Shown one piece after another: positions 12,126 to 24,403 of a stretch of DNA of 64,000 bases; positions within the stretch are counted from its first letter, which is position 1; every line of letters begins with the position of its first letter. Position numbers and translations under genes: made by a program. The notes under the pieces were generated by a model. It did no database searches. It was not told the origin of the DNA and saw only the letters and a list, made by a program, of their open reading frames with translations. The DNA is from Diphasiastrum complanatum (taxonomy: Eukaryota > Streptophyta > Lycopodiopsida > Lycopodiales > Lycopodiaceae), in contig CM055104.1 in NCBI GenBank assembly GCA_029204225.1, forward strand, positions 28,588,253 through 28,652,252, read 5' to 3'.

Positions 12126-15100
12126 TTAGACATTGACAGAAACATCGGTAGGTTCTGGCTTCTGTTTCTCATTGGCAGACATGGCGAAAAATTCGGAAAT
12201 GACCTCTAAAGGCATCCCCTTAGTCTCAGGAACCTTCAAAAAGACAAATATCCAAGCTAACAGGCTGAACACTGCAAAAATGCCAAAAACACCTCCTATG
12301 CCAACTCCTAACAACAGAACAGGAAACGCATTGGTAACAAGAAGGTTACATAGCCAGAAAGTTGCTTGGCATATAGCTATGCATACTCCTCTAACACGAG
12401 TAGGGAAAATCTCTGCACATAAAATGTTTGGAATAGGACCAAATCCCATGACAAAGGTGCAAATGTAGATTGCTACACCAATAAATGAAGCTGCAGCTTG
12501 AAAAAGGCCAGGAGGTACGAACAAATTTGTGAAAACAAGTGCAACCAAGGAAAAAATTAACACTGGCAAAGTTGCTAGGAGAAGTTGCCTGCATCCACAA
12601 TGATTTATTGTTAGCATTGTCTTCCAAAGACAGAGGAATGGCATGTCCACCAATTGTCTAAGCAAAACCATTTGCAACCTAGTTGTTGAGTTCACTCGGT
12701 AAATAGCATGATCATAAAAACATGCATGACAGGTACGTGAAACAGATGTCGTGCTCTCACCTTCTACCTGACCTGTCCATCAACCTCATTGCCAGAATTA
12801 TACAGGGAAGCATCATCAAACACGTAACTCCACTAGCTAGAATCGAGCCGGAATTTGGGCCCACTCCCACGTTTTCAAGTAGGACAGCGGCACCTGACTG
12901 CTGGAGTATTTGTGGTACGAAGTACAGGACTGCGTTGACGCCACTTAACTGAACCAAGAAAAAAGTCAGAGGAAAAGAATTGGCTAATTGGGAAACGCAA
13001 TCAGACCAATGTTTGCTAGCATAGTTAAACTTATTGTCTCTTACATGAACAAGATTTGAAGTCCGTGCATCAACAAGTTACCTGCTGCAAAACTTGCAAG
13101 CCGACCCCCACTATAAGAGCATGCCGAACTCCACCATCAAGTAAGTCTGACCAAGGAGGGCCTTTCGTTGCTGTCTCGGCAGGATGCATCATGGCTGGAC
13201 CTACGGGTGTTTCCTGAAGCACATCTCTCATAGATTGAGCTGGTTGTCCCACCAATGCTGCAGCTGGAATTGATTCTATCTCTAATCCCCCACCTAAACC
13301 TGGAAGTGATAAAGCAGACACTTTTGACACATGTTCAGCCGTTTCCTGTTTCAGGAATACCCTTTTGAAACTTCCTCCTTCACCATTGGCGTCATGACAT
13401 TCAGGGCCCACCCACTGCCAAGCAAGCTGCCATCCACCCCCTATCCCCACATTTGCGATGGATTCAGCAATGCTACCAATCTGCACGTTTCCATGCTGTA
13501 AACTACCAGGATGGAAGAAGACACTTGATGGGCTGTCTCGTCTGAGATCCCTGGGGCTGTGATGATCAGTCTTGTTGTTAAAATGACTGGTATTGGAATT
13601 TCCAGAAACATCATGGAAGCTCCCATTTTTTAAGCCATGCCGAGAATTAATGCCACCAAAATCATGATTGCTTCCATTTTGAAAATGATCGTGTGCAGTC
13701 TGGGAGTTTGATCTGGAAAAAGGTGGCACATCCAGCAAAGGAGTTGTGAGAGCTTCATCCATTTCATCTATCATACCATCATCAGATTGATAGCCATGGG
13801 CCAATGGTGTCCTTTGATGGCTTTCCTCATCCCAGTGCTCATCTTTGCCATCCTGAGGGAATTCAGGGTAGTGCTCTGATATATGCTCCTGAGCGTTACG
13901 AAAACTTCCAAAGAGTGTGACCACAGGATCCACAAATGGGAGCTTAAGAGATTCTGCAGTATCTCGTCTTGTAAGCATCCCTTGCATATCAGTTTCATCA
14001 GCGTAAGACCTTGCAACCCAAGAAATGCCTTCATTAGGTTCATAGATTGTAATCTGATTTCCATCTTTAAGTAGCTCATCTTGCTCAACAGGTTCAGCTG
14101 GCTGAAGTAGCCATTCTTCAAGAGAGGTACTTGCCCCTACACCAAGCCCTTCAACCAGTAGTGCTAGTTCGTCTGCACATACAGCAGAATGCTTGTAGAA
14201 TCTAGAATCAATCTAAGCTTCAGTTCACTTTGATCCGTACAGCTACTTTTAGATGGGAAAATCAAGAGGGTTGTCGATCAAATTTACTCTAAAATTGTTC
14301 ATTGCCACAAGCATTTCTCTTAAAGGCAATTTCATGGTTCCTCCTAAACACAGTATTAAAAAACGACCTGGACAGTTAAGGCTGCAAGGAGAACAGAAGC
14401 CATGTTAGTTTATTTTGCTGCTATGGAAGGCATGTATTTCTTATGAGTCTACATATCTTGGTGTTTAGGACATCAAAATTTGGTAAACTTTCGAGAGAAA
14501 TTTTTTGTTGTTAAACTTTTACCGAGGTATAGAAAAGTTCCAGAATAATTTCATCTGATCTTTGAGTGAATGCCATTTCACAGGGAAAAAGTAAGTCTGA
14601 TCAGTGATGCTAATGAGGAGCAAGAAAGGTGTCGTGAAAGAGGCTCAACTGGGCTTTCATTGTTCACCTTGAAGTTTGTATCTTGAAATTGGAAGGGATA
14701 CTATCTCAGCACATTTTAGATATTATCCTTTGGTATGCATATTATTCGCCACAGAAATCAGGTTACAATGACTTCAGAATGCCAAAGTTTCTTGGTCAGG
14801 TACGTTCTTCTCAGTGATCTAACTTGTCTGGAGAAATTTTTCTTCTATCTGATAATCCTTATACACAGTTTAATCACGCAAATTATGACACATGAGAAAA
14901 CGAGTGCCATTTATCGTCATCGGACAAAGTACTATACTTTGTGTTCTGGATCGTATTTCTATTTCGTCATTTTGTCTTCAAGATGAACTGACAGAACTTC
15001 AATTTGTCGTCAAGAGGAACTTGATTACATGTTGATTTTTCTGTAAGAAAAGTGCTACTTAAATTTCTTAGAGAAGAAAGACAGCTCAGGTATACTAATG

Positions 15101-15519
15101 ATTTCTGTAGCTATAAGTCCTTCAAGATCCTTATGCCTAGCTAGAAAGTGAGCCTCTAAGCCAGTGAATTTAGCTGTGTTGAAATACAGCCAAAGCACTA
15201 GAAACTCTTTGAGGCTGAGATGATTTTTATATTTTAAAGATGAGAAGTAGCAATTTCTGAGAAGCATGTGAAGGATCTGATTGGAGATTTTCTAAGAAGA
15301 CTTATCACCTACTACCTGTCCACTCCTGATGGTCATCATGCTTTTGGTGGCTACTGTGTCGTTGAATTTTCAATTAACAGAAAATTCATACCTGATACAT
15401 CAGTCTTGTCCCGAAGTCGTTGAAGTACCTTCTTTGCCTCTGACATGCGACCCTTACTTACAAGCCACCTCGGAGATTCTGGCAGGTAAAATAGCGTGAG
15501 ACTCAAGGAAGACAACAGA
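12126..15519 (-). pseudogene. 5'-truncated tonoplast monosaccharide transporter (copy A)
   Basis: Carries exon 5 (12126-12588), exon 4 (12761-12948), exon 3 (13082-14172) and only the last part of exon 2 (15392-15519) of the gene intact at 44109-48524. The break falls inside exon 2. Exon 1, the first membrane helices and the promoter are missing, so no transporter with twelve helices can be made. The remaining exons are open with intact splice sites and differ from copy B at only a few bases, for example a D for A codon at the start of exon 3. A transcript from a new promoter could in principle give a C-terminal half, but nothing shows that. Confidence 0.93.
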
Positions 15520-15600
15520 AGATCCGACTTGGAAACCGATACTATCGATTCCGCTTAAAAAATGTCCACATTTGTACACTACATGAAGAGGTTAGAATTA
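15520..15600. other. Duplication breakpoint and flanking DNA
   Basis: First bases after the end of the copy A homology. No LTR, terminal repeat or recognisable element begins exactly here, so the joint looks like a simple illegitimate junction. Confidence 0.6.
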
Positions 15601-16345
15601 TCGAAAAACTGATGTACCTTCATATTTGGTTTGCCTGATACTAAGCCAGAGTCATTAGCCAAAAAAGCAATAGCTCGATTGGAGGAAGTTCTATCAAAAG
15701 TGGGTCTTCATAAAGGACACATTAAAATACAAAAGGACGAGAAGCTTTAGGGAAAAATGGGAAACATCCCATGCAAATCAAGCATAGGAGGATCCAAAGC
15801 TCATTGTTTCTTATCAAATCATTCCGGAAAACCGACTAAAATCCAGTACTCAATTTGGATAGATGTACTCAATGCCACAAAGGATATTGAAAAAAAAGGA
15901 ACAACGAGGATTAAAAAAGTTGAAGTTTGACAACATGGTCAAATTGCTTAGAAAAGATAAATTGTCTGATACTGATGTCCTACTGATTATGAAATCAACA
16001 ATTGAGTTTGTGGATGCAGTCAAAGGCGCCTGGGGTGAAGGTCATATTACGCATTATATGGTAAATCTCTTTTCAATGTAACTAACTCTTAGAATTATAA
16101 TTTCATTACACATATACTAAATTTAAAATGATTAATATGATAATGTTTGTATCTCTGATATTGTAGCACATTTTACGACATCATGCATCATTTTTTGCAA
16201 AAGCTTACGGTAGTCTAAGTATTTGGTCATCGCAAGGAATGGAGAAATAGCATTGGCAAGCCAGAGTAGCATTTCATGAAATACACAACATAGTGAAACA
16301 TCTCAAAAAAATAGTTACATATGTCCTACTTTCAGACATGATTGA
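15600..16345 (+). pseudogene. Transposase-like gene fragment with a possible intron
   Basis: The frame at 15863-16059 ends ...GEGHITHYM and meets GTAAAT at 16060. After TTGTAG (ending near 16168) the frame resumes with HILRHHASFFAKAYGSLSIW and SSQGMEK, then a stop, then HWQARVAFHEIH. The order 'HYMHxLxHH...YGSLxxxSxQGMEK' resembles the C-terminal part of a transposase-like protein family I have seen in several eukaryotes, but I cannot name it with confidence. The stop, plus several others upstream, suggests a dead copy. Alternatively it is a remnant of a host gene. Confidence 0.4.
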
Positions 16346-16614
16346 CTGCAGGGCTTCAGTCTCATCCATCCACTCATCTCCGTCTTTGTAATCAATAGAA
16401 GCACATAGATCATCACCTCAAGATCTATGAAGTCTGAGAATTCTTTGATGGAATTAGACAGAATTGATAATATTTCATCCTCCCTCAGATCAACAACATC
16501 TCCAACATCATTCAAAGAGACGTATGTGATACTATTCATGTAATACATTAGCAAATCGAGAATAGTATTGCTTTTGTCATATAGATTCACGTCAGATAAG
16601 GAAGAAATGGACAA
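16315..16614 (-). other. Unassigned 99-codon open frame
   Basis: A minus-strand frame rich in Asp, Ser and Leu with no recognised motif. It overlaps the end of the transposase-like fragment. It may be chance. Confidence 0.15.
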
Positions 16615-16860
16615 TGCACGAGACTGGGAGCGGTTAAATATAAATCTGAATTAAGCGCAATGCTGATAAGCAGTAAGCACAATAGCAATCTCTAATCAAC
16701 TCTAAAGAAGTGAGCTAGAATGCTCAGGAGTGTCCCAGCTCACAGGCTTGAGAGAGAGCTAACTATTCAATACTTGCTGATCTCTCGATCGCATTGTTAA
16801 AATTAGAAATATGGGTAGCCATTTATACTAAGCAATTAGGTCATCAAAAGTGTCATCCAG
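16615..16860. other. Spacer before gypsy pol
   Basis: AT-rich DNA without a clear frame. It may include the left remains of the gypsy element, but no LTR matching 23482-24323 was found here. Confidence 0.4.
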
Positions 16861-17530
16861 TTGGCTATAATGTGTTGGATTCCATCCAGTTAGGACTTCT
16901 GAGAAATTACTTGCTAATGGATTAATGCAAGTTGGTGGCTTTGGTGGTAAACAGTCTGTCTACAGATTCCTTCCGCAAGCGCTGATCAAACTAGGAGGTC
17001 TAAAGTTTTCTGTATATCTAGTAGTACTTGATATTCCCAATAATGCCGATTCCTATGAGTTAGTACTTGGTCGGCCATGGCTCACCAATGCACGAGTCGT
17101 TCACGACTGGAGCAAAGTTCGCATCACCTTTGAAATCGAGACAGTTCTGTCACCATTGATTCATCTGGCAAACTCAAACTTGCGCGGTTTCACGACGAGG
17201 GATCCTCCACCACTAATTCAGTATTTGAGCCATACCAATCCAGCCACGAAAAAGGTCATTATGTTGAATCTACTGATATCATAAACTGGAGTCACAGTTT
17301 AGCTACCATTGATTGTGTGAATGTCAATTCTTGTGCACAACATCAGGATGATTGTACCTATACTCCTCTGACCGATAACAAACAAATTCATGATCTAGAC
17401 ACCCCTATCATTAATATCAATTTCATTGATATTCTTCCACACAATGATGAGTTGCTAAATGTTGCATGGCTATCTACTAATGAATCAGAAATTTTTTTTG
17501 TAGATGACAAAAATGTCTTGCAAATTTAGA
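16861..17530 (+). pseudogene. Ty3/gypsy protease region
   Basis: The frame at 16925-17284 contains DIPNNADSYELVLGRPWL, the typical C-terminal side of a gypsy retropepsin domain ('...DYDILLGRPWL'), then VHDW. The catalytic D-S/T-G lies upstream and is not seen. Another open piece at 17317-17529 follows without recognised motifs. It feeds into the RT remnant below. Confidence 0.7.
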
Positions 17531-18460
17531 ATTGCTCAGAAGATTCAGACATTTTTGATATCCAAATGCTCAACTATATGGAGGCACTTCCACTTAAGGC
17601 CTTTTCGCAACAATTATCCAAAGCGGAACCAGTGGCCACGGTTACCGTCGAAAAATCTAATAACACACGGTATTGTATTAGGCCATATAATTTCAAAAAA
17701 TGGCATTGCAACTGACCCCAAAAAGATCCTCATCATTCAAAATCTACCGGAACCAGGTACCATTCACGAAGTGTATTCTTTCCTTGGCCACGCCAACTAC
17801 TATCGATGTTTTAGTTTTGACTTCGCTAATAAAACACGGTCAATCTACAAAGTAGTTGTTGTCCCCAAATGGATTGATGAACAACGCGTTGCATTCAGTC
17901 AACTCAGAGAAGCCCTTACCAATGCACCTATGCTTCGGGCTCCTGATTACTCCAAAGAATTCCATGTGCATACCGATGCATCCAAGTATGCCATTGGAGC
18001 AGTGCTCACCCAATTGGGAAAATTCAAAAAAGTTTATCCAATTTGATTTTTCAGTAGACAATTGATACTTGCTGAAGTCAATTATACCACTACCAAACGT
18101 GAAGCTTTGGCAATGGTATATGCGGTTCAAAAGTTTCGCCATTATCTTCTGGGAAATTTTTTTGCCTTCTTCACTGATCATCAAGCACTCCTATATCTCA
18201 TCAACAAGACTTGCACGACTGGTCGTATCACTCGATGGATCCTATTACTGCGAGAATTTGAGTTTAGGATCGTGGTTCGAAAGGGAGTTCAACATTTTTT
18301 TAGCAGACCATCTATCTCGAATCTCTAACCTACCCACCCCAGATCAAGGCATCAACAATGATTTACCCGATGCCATCTTATTTCAGGTAAACTCTACACC
18401 CGTTTGGGCCAAGGAAATTACAAAATATTTAACTTTAGAGCAGATGGATCCATCCTGATC
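17531..18460 (+). pseudogene. Ty3/gypsy reverse transcriptase end and RNase H
   Basis: Begins with VLGHIISKNGIATDPKKI and SFLGHANYYRCF, the connection after the reverse transcriptase palm. The palm with its catalytic YxDD is absent, so about 400-500 bp of reverse transcriptase is deleted between 17530 and 17670. RNase H follows: HVHTDASKYAIGAVLTQ, then after a stop EVNYTTTKREALAMVYAVQK with FTDHQALLYL, and ADHLSRISNL in another frame. Dead copy. Confidence 0.88.
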
Positions 18461-19671
18461 TAAACCCGAACAACGTGCGTTGGTCCTCAAAACCAAACTT
18501 TATACGTTAATTGAAAGCCAACTTTACAAACAAGGGTTAGATGGAATTATCCGACGTTGTCTTACTGAAGGTGAAATACCCTCTGTCATCTCCCTCACTC
18601 ATGAAGGTGTTGGAGCAGGTCATTTCTCTTCCGAAATGACTGCTAAGAAAATCTTCTTGGCCAGATTTTGGTGGCCAACTCTCTTTAAAGATATGCACAC
18701 CTACACCAATGCTTGTGATGTTTGTCAAAGAACCAAACGATTTCAAAAGACCGACTACATGCCTTTGCACCCGGTCACAACTGATCAAGCTTTTCAAAGA
18801 TGGAAAATTGATTATGTTGGACCCATTAGTCCTACTACTAGAAAAACTCAATCCCACTATATCGTAGTAGCTACGGCCTATTGTACCAAATGGGCTGAAG
18901 CAAGAGCTGTTCGCAATGCTGACGCTCATTCTACCACAAAATTTCTCTATGAACAGGTTATCGTTCATTTCGGATGCCCTCTAGAACTTATCAGCGATAG
19001 GGGTACACATTTTCTTATCTCTGTCATAGCAAATCTCCTTTCCAAATATTTTGTGGTACATCGCAAAAGTTCCCATATTATCCACGATGCAATGGCCAGG
19101 CGGAATTCACAAACAAAATCCTATGTGGCGTTCTCACCAAAATCGTCGAATCCAGCCGATCTGATTGGGAACTAAAACTTCATGCTACTCTATGGGCCTA
19201 CCGCACTACCTCGAAGCGAGCCATAGGCTTAACCCCTTTTCAGCTACTATATGGCCAAGAAGCAGTTATGCCTATAGAATTCCATATTCCATCCCTTCGA
19301 GTAGCATATAATCTTGAGCTAGATAATCGACAGGTCCTAGCAAATAGGCTATTTCATTTGGAACAACTGTGTGAAATACGTCGGATCAACATCCATGCTC
19401 AACAAGTCCACAAACGTCCACAAAAAACATGACATGATCGATCCTTACAACTCAAAGAGTTTCAGGTCAGAGATAAGGTTCTGCTATACCAAGCCAAAGC
19501 ATTTAAAGGGAAACTCAAATTTTCTGGCCAAGGACCTTATGTCATTCAAAAGATATTTGTCTTCGGATATGTCCAACTCCAAACCCTACAAGGTAATCTT
19601 TTAGACATTGTGGTCAATGGGAGCAGACTGAGAAAGTACAATGAGCCATGTTTTTATCTTGATATGTATTA
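18461..19671 (+). pseudogene. Ty3/gypsy integrase
   Basis: The open frame at 18480-19175 has the HHCC zinc-binding part (HEGVGAGHFSSEMTAKKIFL, ACDVCQRTK) and the catalytic core (WKIDYVGPISPTTRKTQSHY, FGCPLELISDRGTHF), that is two Asp of the D-D-E triad. After shifts the C-terminal part runs through KEFQVRDKVLLYQAKAFKGK to VVNGSRLRKYNEPC ending at about 19671. The FVGPISP-type core resembles the Athila/Tat branch of gypsy elements. Frame breaks make it inactive. Confidence 0.88.
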
Positions 19672-20203
19672 GTTGTTTTCTTTTCTAATTTTGCTTCCTT
19701 AATTTTCTTTCCTGCCTGCTTACGTTTCTTGTTTCACAACATCAAGATATTATCAGATCAGACATACAATCAATTTTTTTTGAGAAAACCATAGAAATCA
19801 TTCTTTTCAGAAAATTTGTCTCACAACCACCTCAGCTATATTTGCCCAACCCCCTTTTTTGCAGTGCACGATTCATTTATGGCCTCCAAAAATTCTGTCT
19901 CCGAGACAAACTTTTCAAAAATAGAAAAAAATTAGTTTTTTGCATCAGATACTCATTAACAGAATTTGCAGACAATTTGCTGAAGCTCAAAATCATCTCC
20001 ACGATTTCTCTATCATCTCCGCAAATTCTGATCAAAAACATTTTTACATTGTCAGACATTTTTCCTATTTTAGTGCACAAAAAATCACTTATAAAAATTC
20101 GCCGACCCTTAGAACACTACCTCAAAATTTGTGAACCTCAATAGGAAATCGTGGACACTGAGCACGAATTCTAAGTAGAGTTGTGAATTCTGACCAAAAA
20201 AGT
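19672..20203. other. Spacer between gypsy pol and ORF-X
   Basis: AT-rich and without a plausible gene. It leads into a TATA-like box at 20204. Confidence 0.5.
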
Positions 20204-20213
20204 CTATATATAG
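20204..20213 (+). promoter_or_regulatory. TATA-like box upstream of ORF-X
   Basis: CTATATATAG lies 110 bases before the ATG at 20323, and a pyrimidine-rich stretch CCTCCCCTCTCCTCCCC follows. That layout is that of a plant RNA polymerase II promoter. Whether it drives ORF-X is inference. Confidence 0.45.
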
Positions 20214-20322
20214 ACCTCCCCTCTCCTCCCCACGAATTCATTCTAGATTCCTACTCTCGAGTTCATGCTGAAATTTTTCAAAATTTTCAAACTTGCTAGG
20301 ACAATCTAGAATCATTGCCACC

Positions 20323-23300
20323 ATGGCCTCTCGAGACTCCTCGCTCTCTCTCCATCACCGTAAGACCCCTAAACCTTATTCAAGGGACATTTTTATGATC
20401 TCTATCAAAAATTATGTTGAGCATTTCTCCTGGCCAAAGATATTCTGACAAATCTCGGTTTTGATCTCACACACTTCCGTGACCAACAGAGTGAGAGCCT
20501 GATCCGAGCTGCCTACTCAATATATTCAGATGAGTTCTACACATTCAAAGTCATCCAAGGGTGGCCATTCTACCATCATCAACATCTCTCCTGAGCATAT
20601 CCAGAGTATTGGATTTCCTAATCTGGGAGCGACGATCCATGACAAGGGACGTGTTATGATGCCAAATATTTCATCTCTAATAGAGGACGACAAAACTATT
20701 GCCCAAACCAACCAAGTGATCGCTATTTGTCTCCTTACCAATCCCCATCTCTGAGCAGCATCAGAGATCATCGTTGCCATGATCGAGGTTCATACCGTCA
20801 AAATGGATCGCATCCCACCGAGCGATCTTTTCTCCTTGACACTCACCATGGATGATCCCACTCAAAACTACAAGTGGACAGAGAAGGTATCAGACAAACT
20901 ATGCAGGGCCCTAAAAGCCAGGAAACCAACACCAAATGTGGATATTTCCTCCACATGTTGGTCACCAAACAGTTGGGACATCGAGCAGCCGCTGTTATCA
21001 AAGAGCTCAAAGATGTCTATTCGAGCACCAGAAAGCACGCCACCCCACAAATATCAGCTGAGCCTGTCTCACCCGCACCACCAACAAAAAAGTAGAAGGG
21101 CAAGACACTCAACACAGATGCCACCATCTCTCTTGATATCTTATCTAGCAATATAGGGACAGAATATGCTAAATCTAACGAGAGCTTGAAAACCTCTCAA
21201 GTCCCAAAGGAGGTTTTGACACAGCAAGAGACCTTAATCCAACAAGCCCAACAATGCCAACAAGAAGTAGCAGCAACAACAAACAGTTCACTCGATGCAG
21301 GTGCCTTCGGTTCTGGTTCTGTGGGTGTGGTTCTATCCACTTAGCCATCTTCCACAACTCCAATTTTTTTACTTGCCATCACCACTACTCTTCCACCACT
21401 ACCCCCACCATTTGCGATGAGCTCCACACCCTCAATCACTCTCAACACGGGCTTTGATTCCACAATTCCACCAAATCCCTCACCTGTACATTCTTCCACC
21501 CTAGTTGACTCTACGGTCAATGTAGACGACTTTGCATTACAACCACTAACACAACCCACATCCACCAGCACCACCACTAATCCCCTCCACATGTCTCCGA
21601 CATGCATTCAATCACCTCCTATCATACCACAATCACCTCCTCTCATCTCACAGTCACCTCCCCCTCCATTTTCTCACACTCCAACCTCTCTCCCCATTTT
21701 CAATTTTCTACCTTTTAACCCGATGCCATATCCTAACTATACACGCACTCTCCCTGACATTGGACCTTTGGAGCAGTTACCCCTTGCAACACAAAAAGCG
21801 GTATGGTTGGTGAATGATCTCCAATATAATCTATTCGGCAACCTAGGGGGACAGTACACCATGCGACAATTTGATGATGGCGCCAGGGTGGATCTTCAAA
21901 AGGAAAAAAACAAAATTGGAGGCGAAAGCAACAGCAGTTGCAGATCCAAAATCTCATTGCTTATAATCAACAATAGCAGCAAATACTCATCCACCTCCAA
22001 CTGAAGGTATCCAACATGGAGACTGCCATTGATAACATTACAGCAGAAAGGGATGAGGCCATAGCAAATGCACAAACGTATGTTCCGCTATGAAGGAACA
22101 ATTGGATTTGGTGGATCTCAATGACTTCGCACCACCAGCTATTCCTGAGGGAACTCCAATTCTAGTGGTGGCCTATCAAACGCTGATCCAAAAGCTAAAA
22201 ACCACGAGTTAATAGCACACTAAACTCCAACAATCATACACTACTTCCATCGAGGCCCTGAACAGCACATCGTCACCCCCTGGAGGAATGGTTAAAGGTA
22301 GCTGCCCAATCAACGCCGTCTGTCCATGCAGAGCATGCCCAATTCCATGATTTTGGGCACCACTTTGATGGATCCGATGGTGGAGATGGAGCAGGATTCT
22401 AGCAGCCTCCACCTGCTACTCAAGGCTCATCATTTCAAGCCCAACCCCTGGGGAAAGGAGCTCAAGCATCAGCCAATCCACAAGGCTCTAGTGGTACCGG
22501 CTTCCAACACTATCTTTTTCCTTCCTCCGCTTCTAACCCCATCGACACCACTAACCTCCCATTTATTCAACGCCAATTTTTTCTTGAATCACAAAGAATT
22601 GTTGAAGCTAACCCTTGCTCTCCTCTCTCCCGCGAACCTGATCCACAAATTCAGCATGCCATTGCCTTTGAAGCACCAACCATCGGGCACAAAATCATGT
22701 CCACAGAACCGAACAAGGAGTTCTGTGCATCTCAAGAATTTGCCAAACAATATCCAACGACAAAGGAATGCGGTGGCTACATATTGCCAGATCTGGACCA
22801 GTGTAAAACCCATAAAGAAGCAGTCAAACTCCTGGATCCACAACCCCTCTGGCACCACCAACTCTTCCTACAGAGCAAGACCTCCATGGCACAGTATCTC
22901 AAAGCACCCTCCTACATGCGTACAAATCTCTATTATTATCTGGTACTGAGACGAGAACCATTTCTTGCCACCAAGGCCAAGAATCGACTATTTTGGCCCA
23001 ACCTCACAGGCGTCAATACGGGCAACTTAGCCGAAGACACGGTCACCAAATACCGTGTGGCAACCCAGATTGCGACGTCAGATATTTTGTGAACAATTGT
23101 GGCCTGGTTGCATTTCTGGCAGAACTAAAAGGTTTTTGGGATCGAGGGCTTTCCCCAATAGCCATTGATATCAATAAACCATTGTGCACGCAAGAAGGCC
23201 ACATCAACGTAGCAAGGCTTTATTATCACGTCGCCCTTACTTTGGCCCTGCACGTTGATATGGTGGAGCTATGGAAAACCCACAATTTTTTACAGGGTAT

Positions 23301-23388
23301 GCTCCATTACTACAAACCCATGCCCTTCCTGAATAAATTACGGTGGCAAATGATGGAGGGCATTAGCAACAAAATTTACCAATCATAA
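20323..23388 (+). pseudogene. ORF-X, large unknown ORF region downstream of gypsy pol
   Basis: The ATG at 20323 sits in an optimal GCCACCATGG context. The frame is broken by stops and shifts but can be followed through open pieces at 20530-20754, 20779-20960, 20940-21095, 21417-22004, 22326-22949, 22697-23092 and 23081-23388. The region has three parts. First, a globular block up to about 21060 that resembles the ORF-X remnant at 3485-3720 (IPPSDLFSL...DDPTQNYKW...LCRALKARKPT). Second, a Pro/Ser/Thr-rich block at 21300-21700 (PQSPPLISQSPPPPFSHT). Third, a C-terminal globular part ending FLNKLRWQMMEGISNKIYQS. A polypurine tract and candidate LTR follow within 100 bp, so it is the last ORF of an LTR element. 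No domain recognised. Candidates are an env-position or extra ORF of an Athila/Tat-like element, a captured gene, or gag of a non-autonomous element. Confidence 0.55.
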
Positions 23389-23468
23389 CAACAACAATCT
23401 CGCTTCCAAGAAGCTCAAAAAATCTAGGACGAAAAAGCTTCGATTGGTGTGGGACCACCAATCCAATA

Positions 23469-23480
23469 AGGAGGGGGATA
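23469..23480 (+). other. Polypurine tract
   Basis: AAGGAGGGGGAT immediately before the TG start of the repeat at 23482. It marks the 3' end of a plus-strand LTR element. Confidence 0.7.
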
Positions 23481-23481
23481 A

Positions 23482-24323
23482 TGTTAGCAGCTGTGCTAAC
23501 ACAAAGAAAAATAAAAAGAAAGAAATAAAACTCTGTGGCATGTGTTTTGTAAGCCCACGTATGAGTATCTGTCAATAAACTTCCACCGTGGCATGTGTTT
23601 TGTAAGTCCATGAGTAGAAGCTTAAAATAATAATGAAATAGCTTAAACTTGGATTTAGAACTTAGACTTAGGAAACTTAAGCTTAGAAATATTTGTCTTA
23701 AGTTATCCTAAGTTAGAAACTTTGAAGTTTTAAATCCTAAGTTAGAAGTTCTAGAATGGCTAGAAATAAGTTAGTCCCATAAGTTAGTGGATACTTATTG
23801 AAGACCCCCCTTGCCATAAAAGGAGAGGTATTTGCCATGCAATAACACTTTTTAGATTATGCTAATTGCTCTCTCTTGTGATTATCTTGCTATTTCACTT
23901 GTGTTCCCTTTGGAAAGGTTCATAGCTTGAGGGAAGTTGCTTGGGCCTCCTCTTGACTCCTTTTCATCGGTTTCTATATTGTGGCATGTTCTTATTTGCT
24001 ATTTGCTTAGTTAGCCGCAATCTATTATTACTATCTCCCTTTTGGGTGTTAAATTAGAAGTAGTTTAATCTTCTTGCTAGTTGGGTACCGCCTTAGCAAG
24101 GTCTTATTATTTTGTTAATCTTGGTTAGTTGGGAAGCCTTAGCCAAGCTAGTTCTATTTCCGTATCGAGCACCAGTTGGGAAAGCCTTGGTGCTCCCGTT
24201 CTTGTTTGTTTATTTCCATTTTGAAAGCTTTGGTGGGTTCTTAAAAGGTGGACGATCCTCTCTACACTATACTACACCCGTGAGTAGATCTAGCCATCGT
24301 GTAAACTAGAAATACTTCCAACA
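23482..24323 (+). repeat. Candidate LTR of the ORF-X element
   Basis: 842 bp from TGTTAGCAGCTGTGCTAACA to CTTCCAACA. It opens with an 8-bp inverted repeat (TGTTAGCA/TGCTAACA). It holds two copies of GTGGCATGTGTTTTGTAAG near 23535 and 23589. No second copy was found in the window, so the right boundary (TG...CA only) is provisional. It could instead be a 5' LTR for the gag at 24404, but no primer site follows it. Confidence 0.5.
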
Positions 24324-24403
24324 CTTATCCATCATTTGTTGAGAGAAAAGTGAGTGCTAGGTGCATTAGGACAAAAACTAAAAGTTGAAGAATCATTATA
24401 TTC

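Noticed and set aside
12133-12468. 111-codon plus-strand frame opposite transporter exon 5 (and its copy at 44116)
   Set aside because: Shadow of the real minus-strand exon, whose sequence matches the transporter family.
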